64,000 nucleotides of DNA. It comes from Rhodobacteraceae bacterium LNNU 3342 (lineage in GTDB: Bacteria; Pseudomonadota; Alphaproteobacteria; Rhodobacterales; Rhodobacteraceae). Of the stretch, positions 1-8,078 are shown piece after piece (position 1 is the stretch's first letter; each line of letters starts with the position of its first letter). Below the pieces are notes generated by a model. The model was not told the DNA's origin, did not search any database, and was given only the letters and a program-made list of their open reading frames with translations. A program made the position numbers and the translations under genes. The stretch is from NCBI GenBank assembly GCA_008711135.1, contig VUAW01000001.1:186001-250000 (forward strand), in the 5' to 3' direction.

Positions 1-2
1 CA

Positions 3-140
3 CAGGCAGCGCAGAGACTTGAAGACGCACGGAGTACCTTGAAGAGATACATGCGCGTCACGACGCTGCCGCCGAACTTGATCCTTATGGCCGATGCACA
101 AGCCCTTCGTACGCTCCTACTTAAACGTGTTTTCTGGTAG
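3..140 (+). CDS. C-terminal fragment of a hypothetical protein (5' end outside window)
   Basis: The third forward frame is open from the window edge to a TAG at 138-140 and gives 45 residues. They are mixed charged and hydrophobic, begin with a helix-like Gln/Arg/Glu-rich stretch and end KRVFW. No family is recognised. The frame runs convergently into the recombinase gene and overlaps its 3' end by 24 bases. If real, it is the last part of a gene inside the integrated element. The reading rests only on an open frame of plausible composition. Confidence 0.35.
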   Translation, partial: QAAQRLEDARSTLKRYMRVTTLPPNLILMADAQALRTLLLKRVFW

Positions 141-1550
141 TCGCACAGCCGCTACGCAAGTCCTCCGCTGCTCCTCTGAGGCTCCTCGCGCGTATACTCC
201 GAAAGTCACGTCCTTCTTGTCCGGTGCGTGCCCCACGATTTCCGCGATGGTTTCCTTCGGGTGCCCCGCATGTCGGGCTTTGGTGGTGAACCAGCGGCGT
301 GCAGAGTGGAAGTTCACGAGCGAGCGACGAATGCCCGGACGACGATCATCGACACCTACAGCCTCCCTAAAACGATTGAACCGCTTCCCGAAGGTATCTC
401 CGGGGTCGCGCTCGTTCTGCATCTCGTGGAACAGCCAGTCTTTTCCGGCCTTGCCCTTAGTGCGCCTCTCGATGATCTCCCGGAGGTCTGGGTGAATCGG
501 GACCTTGCGGGCCGCTGCGCTGGTTTTTCCGTGCTGGATATCGAAGACGCCATCATGCACCTCCTCCACCCACAGGGTCAGCACCTCAGCGAGGCGCATC
601 CCAGATAACAGGCTGACCCGAAGAACATCCCGCATGAGGGCTTCCCAGTCGGGGCGCAGAGGGAACGGGCTGTAGAGGAGTTTTCTGACTTCTTCGTCCG
701 TGAAGGGTCGCTCTGCCCCGACCTTAGCTCCTCGCTCGATCCGCTTCCCGCCCTTGTCCAACTGTTGCTCGTTCCACGGCCAGCCTGACCGTACGGACTC
801 CGCTGGCGGCAGGTTGATGAGCCCGCGCTGCGCAAGGAACTTCCAGTAGGAGCGGAGAGCGGTAAGGTGCTTGGTCTGCGTTGCCGCGTGCATGGGGTCG
901 ATCACCTCAGAGACGTACCGCCCTGCCGTTCGCCTGTCGACGCGATCAAGCTTCACATCCTTGGCGCGGCACCAACTCGCGAACCTGCCGATGAGCCCCC
1001 GCCGCTCATTCAGCGTCTTTGGGGCAAGGTCCGCCTTGGAGAGGTAGGCGCCAAGGTGGTAGTCAATATCTACGCGGCCAATAAGAGCATCTTCGAAAGC
1101 CCTCCGGTCTGCAGGGCGAAGGCGTCGGGCCTCCTCCTCTGCAGAGAATAGCGCCAGGTCGAGCGGCGTATCCCGTCCCCAGTCATCTTCCTCGTCCGCT
1201 AATGGCTCCTGCATATCGCGTGCGGCTTCGATAGATGCTCGCGCCAGTGCGCCTCTTGCGGCTGGAGAAGCTATGCCACCTTGCACGCTCTGCGCAGCCC
1301 AATCCGGCAGTTGCAGCGCAGTTCTGCGGCCCTCCTTGATCTGACCGAACTGCAGTCGCGTAAGCGCCTCAAGCTCGTTCCTGCGCTTCTTCGCCTCCAC
1401 CACGTCGGACGTGCCAAGGTTCACCAAGAGGAAGCGTGGGCCTGCGCCCAGAACCTTCCGACATGCTTCGGGCACCTGCTGACGGAACCACCAGACGTTG
1501 CCCCGGAGATTGAGAAGGCGCTCACCTCCCTTGCTGCTTCTTCCCGCCAT
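117..1550 (-). CDS. Site-specific tyrosine recombinase (phage-type integrase)
   Basis: The 477-residue protein has an N-terminal DUF6538-like segment (about residues 10-55), a SAM-like core-binding region (about 165-250) and a C-terminal catalytic domain. All catalytic positions are visible: Arg319 (SGMRLAEV), Lys342 (HGKT), His415 and Arg418 (HSAR), His441 (VGHA) and the nucleophile Tyr453 (GVYARG). The ATG at 1550 begins at MAGRSS; the frame extends upstream to 1592, but that leader is not family-like. It should catalyse integration and excision of the element whose right end this is. It faces leftward, into the element, with a tRNA-end-like sequence about 100 bases behind its start. Base composition is lower in GC than the chromosomal genes that follow. 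Confidence 0.9.
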   Translation of the reverse strand: MAGRSSKGGERLLNLRGNVWWFRQQVPEACRKVLGAGPRFLLVNLGTSDVVEAKKRRNELEALTRLQFGQIKEGRRTALQLPDWAAQSVQGGIASPAARGALARASIEAARDMQEPLADEEDDWGRDTPLDLALFSAEEEARRLRPADRRAFEDALIGRVDIDYHLGAYLSKADLAPKTLNERRGLIGRFASWCRAKDVKLDRVDRRTAGRYVSEVIDPMHAATQTKHLTALRSYWKFLAQRGLINLPPAESVRSGWPWNEQQLDKGGKRIERGAKVGAERPFTDEEVRKLLYSPFPLRPDWEALMRDVLRVSLLSGMRLAEVLTLWVEEVHDGVFDIQHGKTSAAARKVPIHPDLREIIERRTKGKAGKDWLFHEMQNERDPGDTFGKRFNRFREAVGVDDRRPGIRRSLVNFHSARRWFTTKARHAGHPKETIAEIVGHAPDKKDVTFGVYARGASEEQRRTCVAAVRLPENTFK

Positions 1551-1653
1551 GGTAATCTCATCCGTACATGCTGACCAAGTTATGCTGACCAATACCTGCC
1601 TCGCAACGCCATATGATACAATGAGAAAAGGAAAGTCAGCGCACTTCGTTTAG

Positions 1654-1672
1654 CCTCCCCTTGGCTCCACCA
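1654..1672 (+). other. Candidate attachment site resembling a tRNA/tmRNA 3' end
   Basis: The 19 bases end in GGCTCCACCA, as expected for the 3' acceptor strand and CCA of a tRNA or tmRNA. No T-arm or other tRNA half lies upstream, so this is only a 3' fragment. That is what remains at the distal end (attR) of an element integrated into a tRNA or tmRNA gene. The neighbouring recombinase and the switch to chromosomal genes at 1853 fit. The rest of the gene-free stretch 1551-1852 shows no convincing ORF or hairpin. The partner copy would lie left of the window, so the assignment is inferred. Confidence 0.45.
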
Positions 1673-1852
1673 AATCTACCTATCCTCTTGAAAATCTGAG
1701 CCTTCGGGAATGCAGGGCCGGTTCGCTAGAACTCGCGTGTTCCTCTATCCGTCGTTGACCACCTTGGTTGCAGCCTGTTTCAGGTCAGGACGTACAGACG
1801 GCCCTTTCGGAACCAAGATCAATCACGTTCCAGGCAACAAGCCCTGCCCGCT

Positions 1853-2842
1853 TTAGTCCCGCGTGTTGAACAGCCCGGTCAGCGCCCGGCTGACGAGCGC
1901 GGTCGTGCGCGGCCTCGGCAGCGCGCGGAAGGGCAACGGGCGGCAAACCTCGATCGCGGCAAGACCGACCCGCGCCGTCAGCGCCCCGTTCACCAGCCCC
2001 TCGCCAAAGCGGCGGGAAAGCTTGGCCAGCACCCCGCCCCCGGCAGCGGCGCCGATCAGGTCGTCACCCACAGCCACCGCCCCTGTCGCCACCAGATGCG
2101 TCATCACCGACCGGGCCAACCGCCACGACCCCAGCGTCCCGGTTCGCCCGCCGTAAAGCTCGGCCAGCCGGCGGATCATCCGCAGGTTCGCCAGCAGTGC
2201 TGCCAGCACATCGGCCAGCGCCAGCGGGACAAAGGCCGTGACAGCGGCAACCTGGCGGGCAGCGGCCTCGACCTCGATCCGCGCCGCTGCGTCTAGGGGC
2301 GCAAGCAGCTCGGCCTCGGCCAGTTCCAGAAGCGCGGGCGCGTCAAAGACATCGGGCTGCCGTTCCGCCAGCCGCTGCCGCCCCCGCGCCAGATCCTCGC
2401 GGCCCGCGTAAAGTCCATCCAGCCGCGCAACCAGCCGCCGCGCCTGCGCCAGATCGCCCGATGCCAGCACCGCGTCTGCCTCCAGCCGCAGTTCGTCGAT
2501 GCGGCGCAGCCGGGCAAAAGCCGCAGCCTCGCGCAGCGCCAGCGCCAGCGCCGCCACTGCCAGAACCGCCAGCAGCGCCCCTGCCACCGCGCCCAGAACC
2601 GGCACCCGCTGCAACAGGCTCATCACGAAGTCCCACGCGGCGACCGAGGCGACAATGCCCACGAAACCCACCGCCCCCGTCCAGAACAGCCGCGCCAAAA
2701 CCGACGGCCGCCGCGCCGCCAAGGCCGCCGCTTGCCGCATTGCCCGCCCCTCGGGCAGGTCATCGATCGGCGGCGCGTCGGCTGGATTGATGCCCTCTCC
2801 CTCCAGTTCGATCAGCAGGGGGCGGTCGCGCGGGTCGGTCAT
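1853..2842 (-). CDS. TIGR01620/YcjF-type membrane protein (DUF697)
   Basis: The 329-residue protein has two N-terminal transmembrane helices (about residues 50-73 and 78-103), a helical Arg/Ala-rich region, and a C-terminal DUF697-like hydrophobic domain with glycine-rich turns (VGDDLIGAAAGGG). It follows the YcjX-type ATPase with a one-base gap, a pairing conserved across proteobacteria and in enterics linked to the phage-shock/envelope-stress regulon. Its molecular function is not established. The length is normal for the family. No Psp genes are visible here, so a stress role rests on family knowledge only. Confidence 0.85.
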   Translation of the reverse strand: MTDPRDRPLLIELEGEGINPADAPPIDDLPEGRAMRQAAALAARRPSVLARLFWTGAVGFVGIVASVAAWDFVMSLLQRVPVLGAVAGALLAVLAVAALALALREAAAFARLRRIDELRLEADAVLASGDLAQARRLVARLDGLYAGREDLARGRQRLAERQPDVFDAPALLELAEAELLAPLDAAARIEVEAAARQVAAVTAFVPLALADVLAALLANLRMIRRLAELYGGRTGTLGSWRLARSVMTHLVATGAVAVGDDLIGAAAGGGVLAKLSRRFGEGLVNGALTARVGLAAIEVCRPLPFRALPRPRTTALVSRALTGLFNTRD

Positions 2843-2843
2843 C

Positions 2844-4259
2844 TCATTCTCCCATCAGGCGGTCGCCGATCAGGAATTCCGCAGCACGGTCCAGCCGGAT
2901 ATGCGGCGGCCCCTCGCCCGGGCGCAGGGTCATGCGGGCGGGGGCAAAGCTCATGACGCGGTAATCAGCATCCAGCCAACGTTCGGCCCCCTCCCGCGCC
3001 GGGGACAGCAGCCGCATCGGGTCCTCGGGCAGGGCACCGGGGTAAAGCGCGGCCTGCTTGCCAGTGTCGAGCAGCCTGCCCCGCACCGCATCAAGGCTGC
3101 GGCCGTCGTGGGTCACAGTCTCCTCGGCCGTGGCGCGCAGGGCGGCGATGGACATGGCGGCAGTGCGGGCTCCGGCGAAATCCGCCCGCGACCGTGCGTC
3201 CTGCAGCAAGGCCTCAAGTATCGCGGTCAGGCGCGGGTGCTGGCTGTGGTGCAGGTGATCGGCCTTGGAGGCCGCGAACAGGATCCGGTCTACCCGCCGC
3301 CCTTGCAGCAGCCGGCTCAGGAAGGCATTCCGCCCGGGCCGGAAGGCAGAAAGGATCTCTGCCATCGCCCGGCGCAGATCCTCGACCGCCTGCGGGCCAG
3401 AATGGATCGCGCCCAAGGCATCGACCAGCACCACCTGCCGATCGATCCGCGAAAAGTGGTCGCGGAAAAACGGGCGCACCACCTCGCGCCGGTAGGCGTC
3501 GAAGCGGCGCTCCATCTCCACGTAAAGGCTTCCGCGCCGGGCGTCGATGCGCGGCAGCGGGCCAAAGGTCAGCACAGGCGAGCCGGCAAGCTCGCCGGGC
3601 ATCAGGAACCGGCCCGGCGTGCAATCATAGAAACCCGCCTTCCGGGCCGCCTGCAGATAGGCCGTGAAATCCTCGGCCAGCCCCTTGGCAACGGTTTCCT
3701 CCAGCCGAGCGGTGGCGTCCGTTGTGGTGATCCGGGCCAGATACCCTGCCGCCTGCGGGCGGTTGGCGATGCGGGCCAGTACCTCCTCCGACCACTCGGC
3801 ATAGGACTTCTCCATCAGGCCGAGGTCGAGCAGCCACTCGCCGGGATAATCCACGATATCCAGATGCAGCCGCCGCGGCCCGCGAAAGCCACCGATCATC
3901 CCCTGCCGCGCCACGCGAAAGGACAGCCGCAGTTCCGACACCGAACGCGTCGATTCAGGCCAGCGCGGATCGTCCCCCGTCAATGCTGCCAGATGGCTTT
4001 CATAGTCAAAGCGCGGCACCGTATCGTCAGGCTGCGGCTGCAGCCATACCCCTTGAATCGCGCCCGCAGTTTCGGCCCGCAGCCCCGGCATCCGCCCCCG
4101 GTTCAGCAGGTTCGCCACCAGGGACGTGATAAACACGGTCTTGCCAGCCCGGGCCAGCCCCGTCACCCCCAGCCGCACCACCGGATCGGTCAGCGAAAGC
4201 GTTTCGCCCACCGATGCCACACCCTGCCCGATCTGTTCCGTCAGCCTGCCGATGACCAC
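2844..4259 (-). CDS. YcjX-family P-loop NTPase (DUF463)
   Basis: This is a 471-residue protein with a Walker A motif near the N-terminus (GLARAGKT), a later conserved DIVDYPGEW segment where GTPases carry the G3 motif, and an AASKADH segment near residue 350 resembling NKxD. The family is predicted to bind GTP or ATP; its role is unknown but linked to membrane stress. The start is set to GTG at 4259, preceded by AAGAAGGA at good spacing. The longer frame to 4343 would overlap the start of truA. It is cotranscribed with the DUF697 gene and divergent from truA across 82 bases. Confidence 0.85.
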   Translation of the reverse strand: MVIGRLTEQIGQGVASVGETLSLTDPVVRLGVTGLARAGKTVFITSLVANLLNRGRMPGLRAETAGAIQGVWLQPQPDDTVPRFDYESHLAALTGDDPRWPESTRSVSELRLSFRVARQGMIGGFRGPRRLHLDIVDYPGEWLLDLGLMEKSYAEWSEEVLARIANRPQAAGYLARITTTDATARLEETVAKGLAEDFTAYLQAARKAGFYDCTPGRFLMPGELAGSPVLTFGPLPRIDARRGSLYVEMERRFDAYRREVVRPFFRDHFSRIDRQVVLVDALGAIHSGPQAVEDLRRAMAEILSAFRPGRNAFLSRLLQGRRVDRILFAASKADHLHHSQHPRLTAILEALLQDARSRADFAGARTAAMSIAALRATAEETVTHDGRSLDAVRGRLLDTGKQAALYPGALPEDPMRLLSPAREGAERWLDADYRVMSFAPARMTLRPGEGPPHIRLDRAAEFLIGDRLMGE

Positions 4260-4341
4260 GTCATGTCCTTCTTGCCTGCGGGGTAACATAGGGGGCACCC
4301 GTGGGCATTGCCAACCGGGACCGCGCGGGCTAACCGGAGGC

Positions 4342-5121
4342 ATGCCCAGATACGCCCTTCAGATCGAATACAACGGCGCCCCCTTTGCCGGGTGGCAACG
4401 ACAGGCCGACCAGCCGTCGGTTCAGGCCGCGGTGGAAGCTGCCTTGCGCAAGCTGGAAGGCGATGCCCCCGGCATCGGCGCGGCGGGGCGCACTGATGCC
4501 GGCGTCCATGCGACGGCGCAGGTGGCCCATTGCGACCTGAAGCGTGACTGGGACCCGTTCCGGCTGGCCGAGGCGCTGAACCACCACCTGAAGCCGCAAC
4601 CGGTGGCGATCCTTCAGGCGGCGCGGGTGGACAATGATTTCCACGCGCGGTTTTCGGCGGTGGAACGGCGCTACATGTTCCGGCTGATATCGCGGCGTGC
4701 CCCGGTGACACATGACAAGGGCCTTGTCTGGCAGGTGCGCCACCCGCTCGCGCTGGAACCGATGCAGGAAGCCGCGCAGCACCTGCTGGGACGGCATGAC
4801 TTTACCACCTTCCGATCCTCGATCTGCCAGGCGGACAGTCCGGTCAAGACGCTGGACGAACTGACCATCACCACCCACTCGATCCCGCAGGGGACGGAAT
4901 TCCGGTTCTTCCTCCGCGCCCGCAGCTTCCTGCACAATCAGGTACGCAGCTTTGTCGGCACGCTGGAACGCGTCGGCGCCGAAAGCTGGGCGCCAGAGGA
5001 TGTGCGCCACGCGTTGCAGGCCCGCGATCGCGCGGCCTGCGGGCCTGTCTGCCCGCCACAGGGGCTCTACCTGTGTGGCGTGGGTTATCCTGAGGATCCC
5101 TTCAGGCAAGTTCCTCGTTGA
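4342..5121 (+). CDS. truA: tRNA pseudouridine(38-40) synthase TruA
   Basis: TruA converts uridines 38-40 in the tRNA anticodon stem-loop to pseudouridine in the cytoplasm. The 259-residue protein has the family N-terminus ([16 protein letters not shown]) and the catalytic motif GRTDAGVHA, whose Asp is the nucleophile. The C-terminal domain has [15 protein letters not shown]. The ATG at 4342 is preceded by CGGAGG. Its last 20 bases overlap the 3' end of the convergent exonuclease-fusion gene, with no terminator between them. Length is normal. Confidence 0.96.
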   Translation: MPRYALQIEYNGAPFAGWQRQADQPSVQAAVEAALRKLEGDAPGIGAAGRTDAGVHATAQVAHCDLKRDWDPFRLAEALNHHLKPQPVAILQAARVDNDFHARFSAVERRYMFRLISRRAPVTHDKGLVWQVRHPLALEPMQEAAQHLLGRHDFTTFRSSICQADSPVKTLDELTITTHSIPQGTEFRFFLRARSFLHNQVRSFVGTLERVGAESWAPEDVRHALQARDRAACGPVCPPQGLYLCGVGYPEDPFRQVPR

Positions 5122-7165
5122 GGTCGCGCAGCAGGCGGCCGTGGCGGCGCACCTCGGCCAGAACTTCGCCAAACGTCGCCAGCCCACGCGCCTGAAGCAT
5201 CGGGATCAGCCGCAGGAACGCCTCTGCCGTTGCCTCGGCATCGCCGCGGGCGGTGTGGCGGGCTTCCTCGGGGATGGTGATGCCCAGTCGGGCGGTCAGC
5301 GCATCTAGGCTATGGCTTTCACCCCGGCCAAAGATCACGGCAGACAGCAGCACCGTATCCAGCACCGGGTTGTCGAACCGCAGGCCGATGGTATCCTCGT
5401 GCCGGCGCAGGAAGTGCAGGTCGAATGGCGCGTTATGGGCGACCAGCACCGCCCCTTCGGCAAAGCTGTGAAAACGCCGCCCAGCCTCGACCACGTCGGG
5501 GGCGCCAACCACCATCGCATCGGTGATGCCGTGCACATGGGTTGAGGATGGGGGAATGCGCCGGCCTGGGTTGACCAGTGTTTCGAACACCTCGCCGGCC
5601 ACGCGGCGGCCGTTCACCAGCCGCACGCCCGCGATCTGCACGATTTCATCCCGCGCGGGATCGAGGCCCGTGGTTTCCGTGTCGAACACCACGCAGGTCA
5701 GATCCGCCAGCCGCGTTTCGGCGAGTCTCTCGGTAACCGCCCGCGAAAGCAGATCAAAGTCATAGACGACCGCCCGCGTCGCCGGCGCGGGGCGGCGGCC
5801 GGCGCGGCGAGCCTCCCGGATCGGCATGCGGATGGCGGAGCGGCCGTTGCCCAGCGGTTCAGGCCACGCCTCGGTTCCATGCGCCAGAAGGACCGAACGC
5901 CCGGTGACATCGGCCAGCCCCACCTCCAGCGGCGCATCGAGCCACTGTTCAAGCCGCCCCACCGGCAGCGGCGGCCCCTCCCATCCCAGTTCCATGACCG
6001 CGCCGGGGCCGTCCTCTTCCTCGATCGTCAGGCGGAACGACCGGGCGTGCCCCGCCTCGGCCAAGCGCAGCGCCAATGCCGACCAGAGCGCCACAAGCTG
6101 GAACCCGTCACAGCGCAGGATCAGCCCGTTCCCGCAAACCTCTACCCCCAGTCCCGCCCCTTCCAGCCGGGCGCGGATGCCATCCAGCAGATCGGCCGAC
6201 CGGGTCTGCGCCAGCGGCCACCAATCGGCGCGCCCCTCGTCATGGCGGCGGCCCAGTTCGGTGATCGCCGCAGTCAGGGCCGCCACCTCTTGCAACAGTG
6301 CAGGGCCAAGCGCGGGGGCGCTGTCGCCCGCCTCTGCCAGTACCCCGATCGCCGTGTGCAGGTTGGCGGCGGGGCGGCGGACGCGGTCAAAGATTTCTGA
6401 CAGAAGCTGTTCACGCCGCGCATGCGCGGCCAGATCGGATGTCACGTCGCGCAGTGTCAGCACGTAGCCCCCCTGCGGCAGCAGGCGCATCCGTCCCGCC
6501 AGCACCCGCGCGTCGGACGCAGTGGCGCAAAGAAGATCGGCCGCCGCATCCGGATCACCGCCCTCGGTCAGCCGCTGGTGGGCGTGGCGCAGCGGCCCCT
6601 CACGCAGGTAGCCAAAGATGTTGCGGTCGAGCCCCGGCGCCTGCCCCCCGCCCAGCAGGTCCACCGCCTGCCCGTTGTAGAAGACCAGCTGATGTTCGGC
6701 GGAACAGAGCAAGACCCCCACGGGCACATCGGCCAGAAGCGCCTCCAGCCGTGCCTTTTCCTCGGACAGGCGGGCGGTTTCGCGGGCCACCGACTGCGCC
6801 AGCGCCCCACGGGTCTGGGCGAGCGTGTCGGATATCGCGGCAGCCGCAGGACCAAGCTCGCCCAGCGCCGGGGAAATTTCGGGTGCGCCCGCCACATCGG
6901 CATGCGCCCGCGCCCGCAGCGCGCCAGCCAGCGCCGCTGCCGGACGGGCGACGCGGCTGTCGAACAGGTACCACGCGCCCACCATCAGCCCCAGGATCGC
7001 AAAGCCGCCCAGCACCGCGGCCTGAACGAACCCCGGCAGCGCTTCTGGCAGATCCAGCCGCCGGTACCCCTGCCAAAGCGCCAGCACCAGCGCCCCCAGC
7101 CCAGCGCTGCCCAGCGCCGCGAACAGCAGCAGGGCCTGCAGCCGCAGACCAATGCGTTCAGCCAT
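5102..7165 (-). CDS. Membrane PAS/kinase-like protein fused to a DnaQ-type 3'-5' exonuclease
   Basis: The 687-residue protein has two transmembrane helices (9-31, 48-68), a helical linker, a PAS domain (about 140-245), a kinase-like region (about 250-455) and a C-terminal DEDDh exonuclease (about 488-655). In the kinase-like region the usual phospho-accepting His aligns with Asp260, and no clear ATP-binding N or G boxes are seen. The exonuclease motifs are intact: Asp495 and Glu497 (DTETTG), HNAPFD ending at Asp582, and His637 with Asp642. The ATG at 7165 overlaps the receiver gene's stop by 8 bases and is preferred over the upstream start at 7261. It is last in the acetate module. Known relatives are annotated as polymerase III epsilon-like; what it degrades is unknown. 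Confidence 0.85.
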   Translation of the reverse strand: MAERIGLRLQALLLFAALGSAGLGALVLALWQGYRRLDLPEALPGFVQAAVLGGFAILGLMVGAWYLFDSRVARPAAALAGALRARAHADVAGAPEISPALGELGPAAAAISDTLAQTRGALAQSVARETARLSEEKARLEALLADVPVGVLLCSAEHQLVFYNGQAVDLLGGGQAPGLDRNIFGYLREGPLRHAHQRLTEGGDPDAAADLLCATASDARVLAGRMRLLPQGGYVLTLRDVTSDLAAHARREQLLSEIFDRVRRPAANLHTAIGVLAEAGDSAPALGPALLQEVAALTAAITELGRRHDEGRADWWPLAQTRSADLLDGIRARLEGAGLGVEVCGNGLILRCDGFQLVALWSALALRLAEAGHARSFRLTIEEEDGPGAVMELGWEGPPLPVGRLEQWLDAPLEVGLADVTGRSVLLAHGTEAWPEPLGNGRSAIRMPIREARRAGRRPAPATRAVVYDFDLLSRAVTERLAETRLADLTCVVFDTETTGLDPARDEIVQIAGVRLVNGRRVAGEVFETLVNPGRRIPPSSTHVHGITDAMVVGAPDVVEAGRRFHSFAEGAVLVAHNAPFDLHFLRRHEDTIGLRFDNPVLDTVLLSAVIFGRGESHSLDALTARLGITIPEEARHTARGDAEATAEAFLRLIPMLQARGLATFGEVLAEVRRHGRLLRDLNEELA

Positions 7166-7547
7166 CCGCTCTGGCCCCGCCCTCCAGAATGCGGCGCACC
7201 TCGGTCCGCAGCTCGGCCAGCTCGAACGGCTTGGAAATGAACCCATCCGCCCCCAGCGCAAGCCCCTTGCGCCGTTCCATCGCGCTGCCGCGGGCGGTCA
7301 TCATCAGGATCTTCACATCGCGCAGATGCGGGTCCATCCGCACGGCTTGGCAGATCTCGTACCCCGACACCTCTGGCAGCATCACGTCCAGCAGCACAAG
7401 GTCGGGGTGGGTTTCCCGGATCCGCGCCAGCGCGTCGGCGCCATTCGCCACCCGATCCTGATCATACCCTTCGCGGGTGATCAGGTAGTTCAGCGCGACG
7501 GCGATATTGTCCTCATCCTCGACCACAAGCACGCGTTTGCGGGTCAT
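7158..7547 (-). CDS. Single-domain response regulator (CheY-like receiver)
   Basis: A 129-residue receiver domain without an output domain. The acidic pair Glu10/Asp11, phospho-acceptor Asp54 (VLLDVMLPE), Thr84 and Lys106 (SKPFEL) are all present, so it should accept phosphate. Its start overlaps the upstream gene's stop as ATGA, and its own stop overlaps the next start by 8 bases, so the three products are probably made in step. No intact histidine kinase is encoded nearby. The downstream kinase-like exonuclease fusion lacks a phospho-His, so the phosphate donor must be elsewhere or the control unusual. Confidence 0.92.
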   Translation of the reverse strand: MTRKRVLVVEDEDNIAVALNYLITREGYDQDRVANGADALARIRETHPDLVLLDVMLPEVSGYEICQAVRMDPHLRDVKILMMTARGSAMERRKGLALGADGFISKPFELAELRTEVRRILEGGARADG

Positions 7548-8074
7548 GATACCCCCCCTGATGCGCAGGCGATCCGCAAGGCCGGATCATCGGCCGGCAG
7601 CGCGTGCCATTCGGCCCCCACTGGGCTGCCATCGGCGGCCAGCGCGACGTCCGAGGTCAACTCGGCCCGCCGCGCCGAGGCGCAATCATAGATCACCGGA
7701 ATGTCGGCCCCCTGTTCCCAGCGCCCCCGCAGGACGATACGGGTCATCACGAGATCGGGCAGCCCCTCGTTCCTGCGGGTCATGCGGGTATCCACCGCCA
7801 CCAGACGGTTGGCCATCGGCGCCGCATAGGTCCAGGGCCGGTAAAAACTGCTTTCGTAATTCACCGACGCGACCTCTACCCCATCGGGGAATGAGTTCGT
7901 CATCCGCGACAGCCAGCTGTATTCGCTCCAGATCACATAGCCGATCATGGCGACCCCGGCAGCGGCGGGCATCACCCAGCGCGGCAGCCGCCCGCGCAGC
8001 ACCTTGTTCAGCAGCAGGATGATCCCGGCGGCGGCAAAGCCCATGGCGATGGTGGCGACGAATTCCAGAAACAT
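7544..8074 (-). CDS. Hypothetical membrane-anchored protein of the acetate module
   Basis: The 176-residue protein has two predicted transmembrane helices (about residues 3-24 and 33-50) and a soluble remainder with conserved-looking ESSFYRPW and ending near a Cys-Ala-Ser-Gly tail. No named domain is recognised. The ATG at 8074 lies 4 bases after the DUF294 gene's stop; the longer frame to 8137 would run into that gene. The stop overlaps the receiver gene start. Its fixed place between a nucleotidyltransferase-like protein and a response regulator suggests a part in the same signalling unit, which is inference. Confidence 0.75.
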   Translation of the reverse strand: MFLEFVATIAMGFAAAGIILLLNKVLRGRLPRWVMPAAAGVAMIGYVIWSEYSWLSRMTNSFPDGVEVASVNYESSFYRPWTYAAPMANRLVAVDTRMTRRNEGLPDLVMTRIVLRGRWEQGADIPVIYDCASARRAELTSDVALAADGSPVGAEWHALPADDPALRIACASGGVS

Positions 8075-8078
8075 GGCG

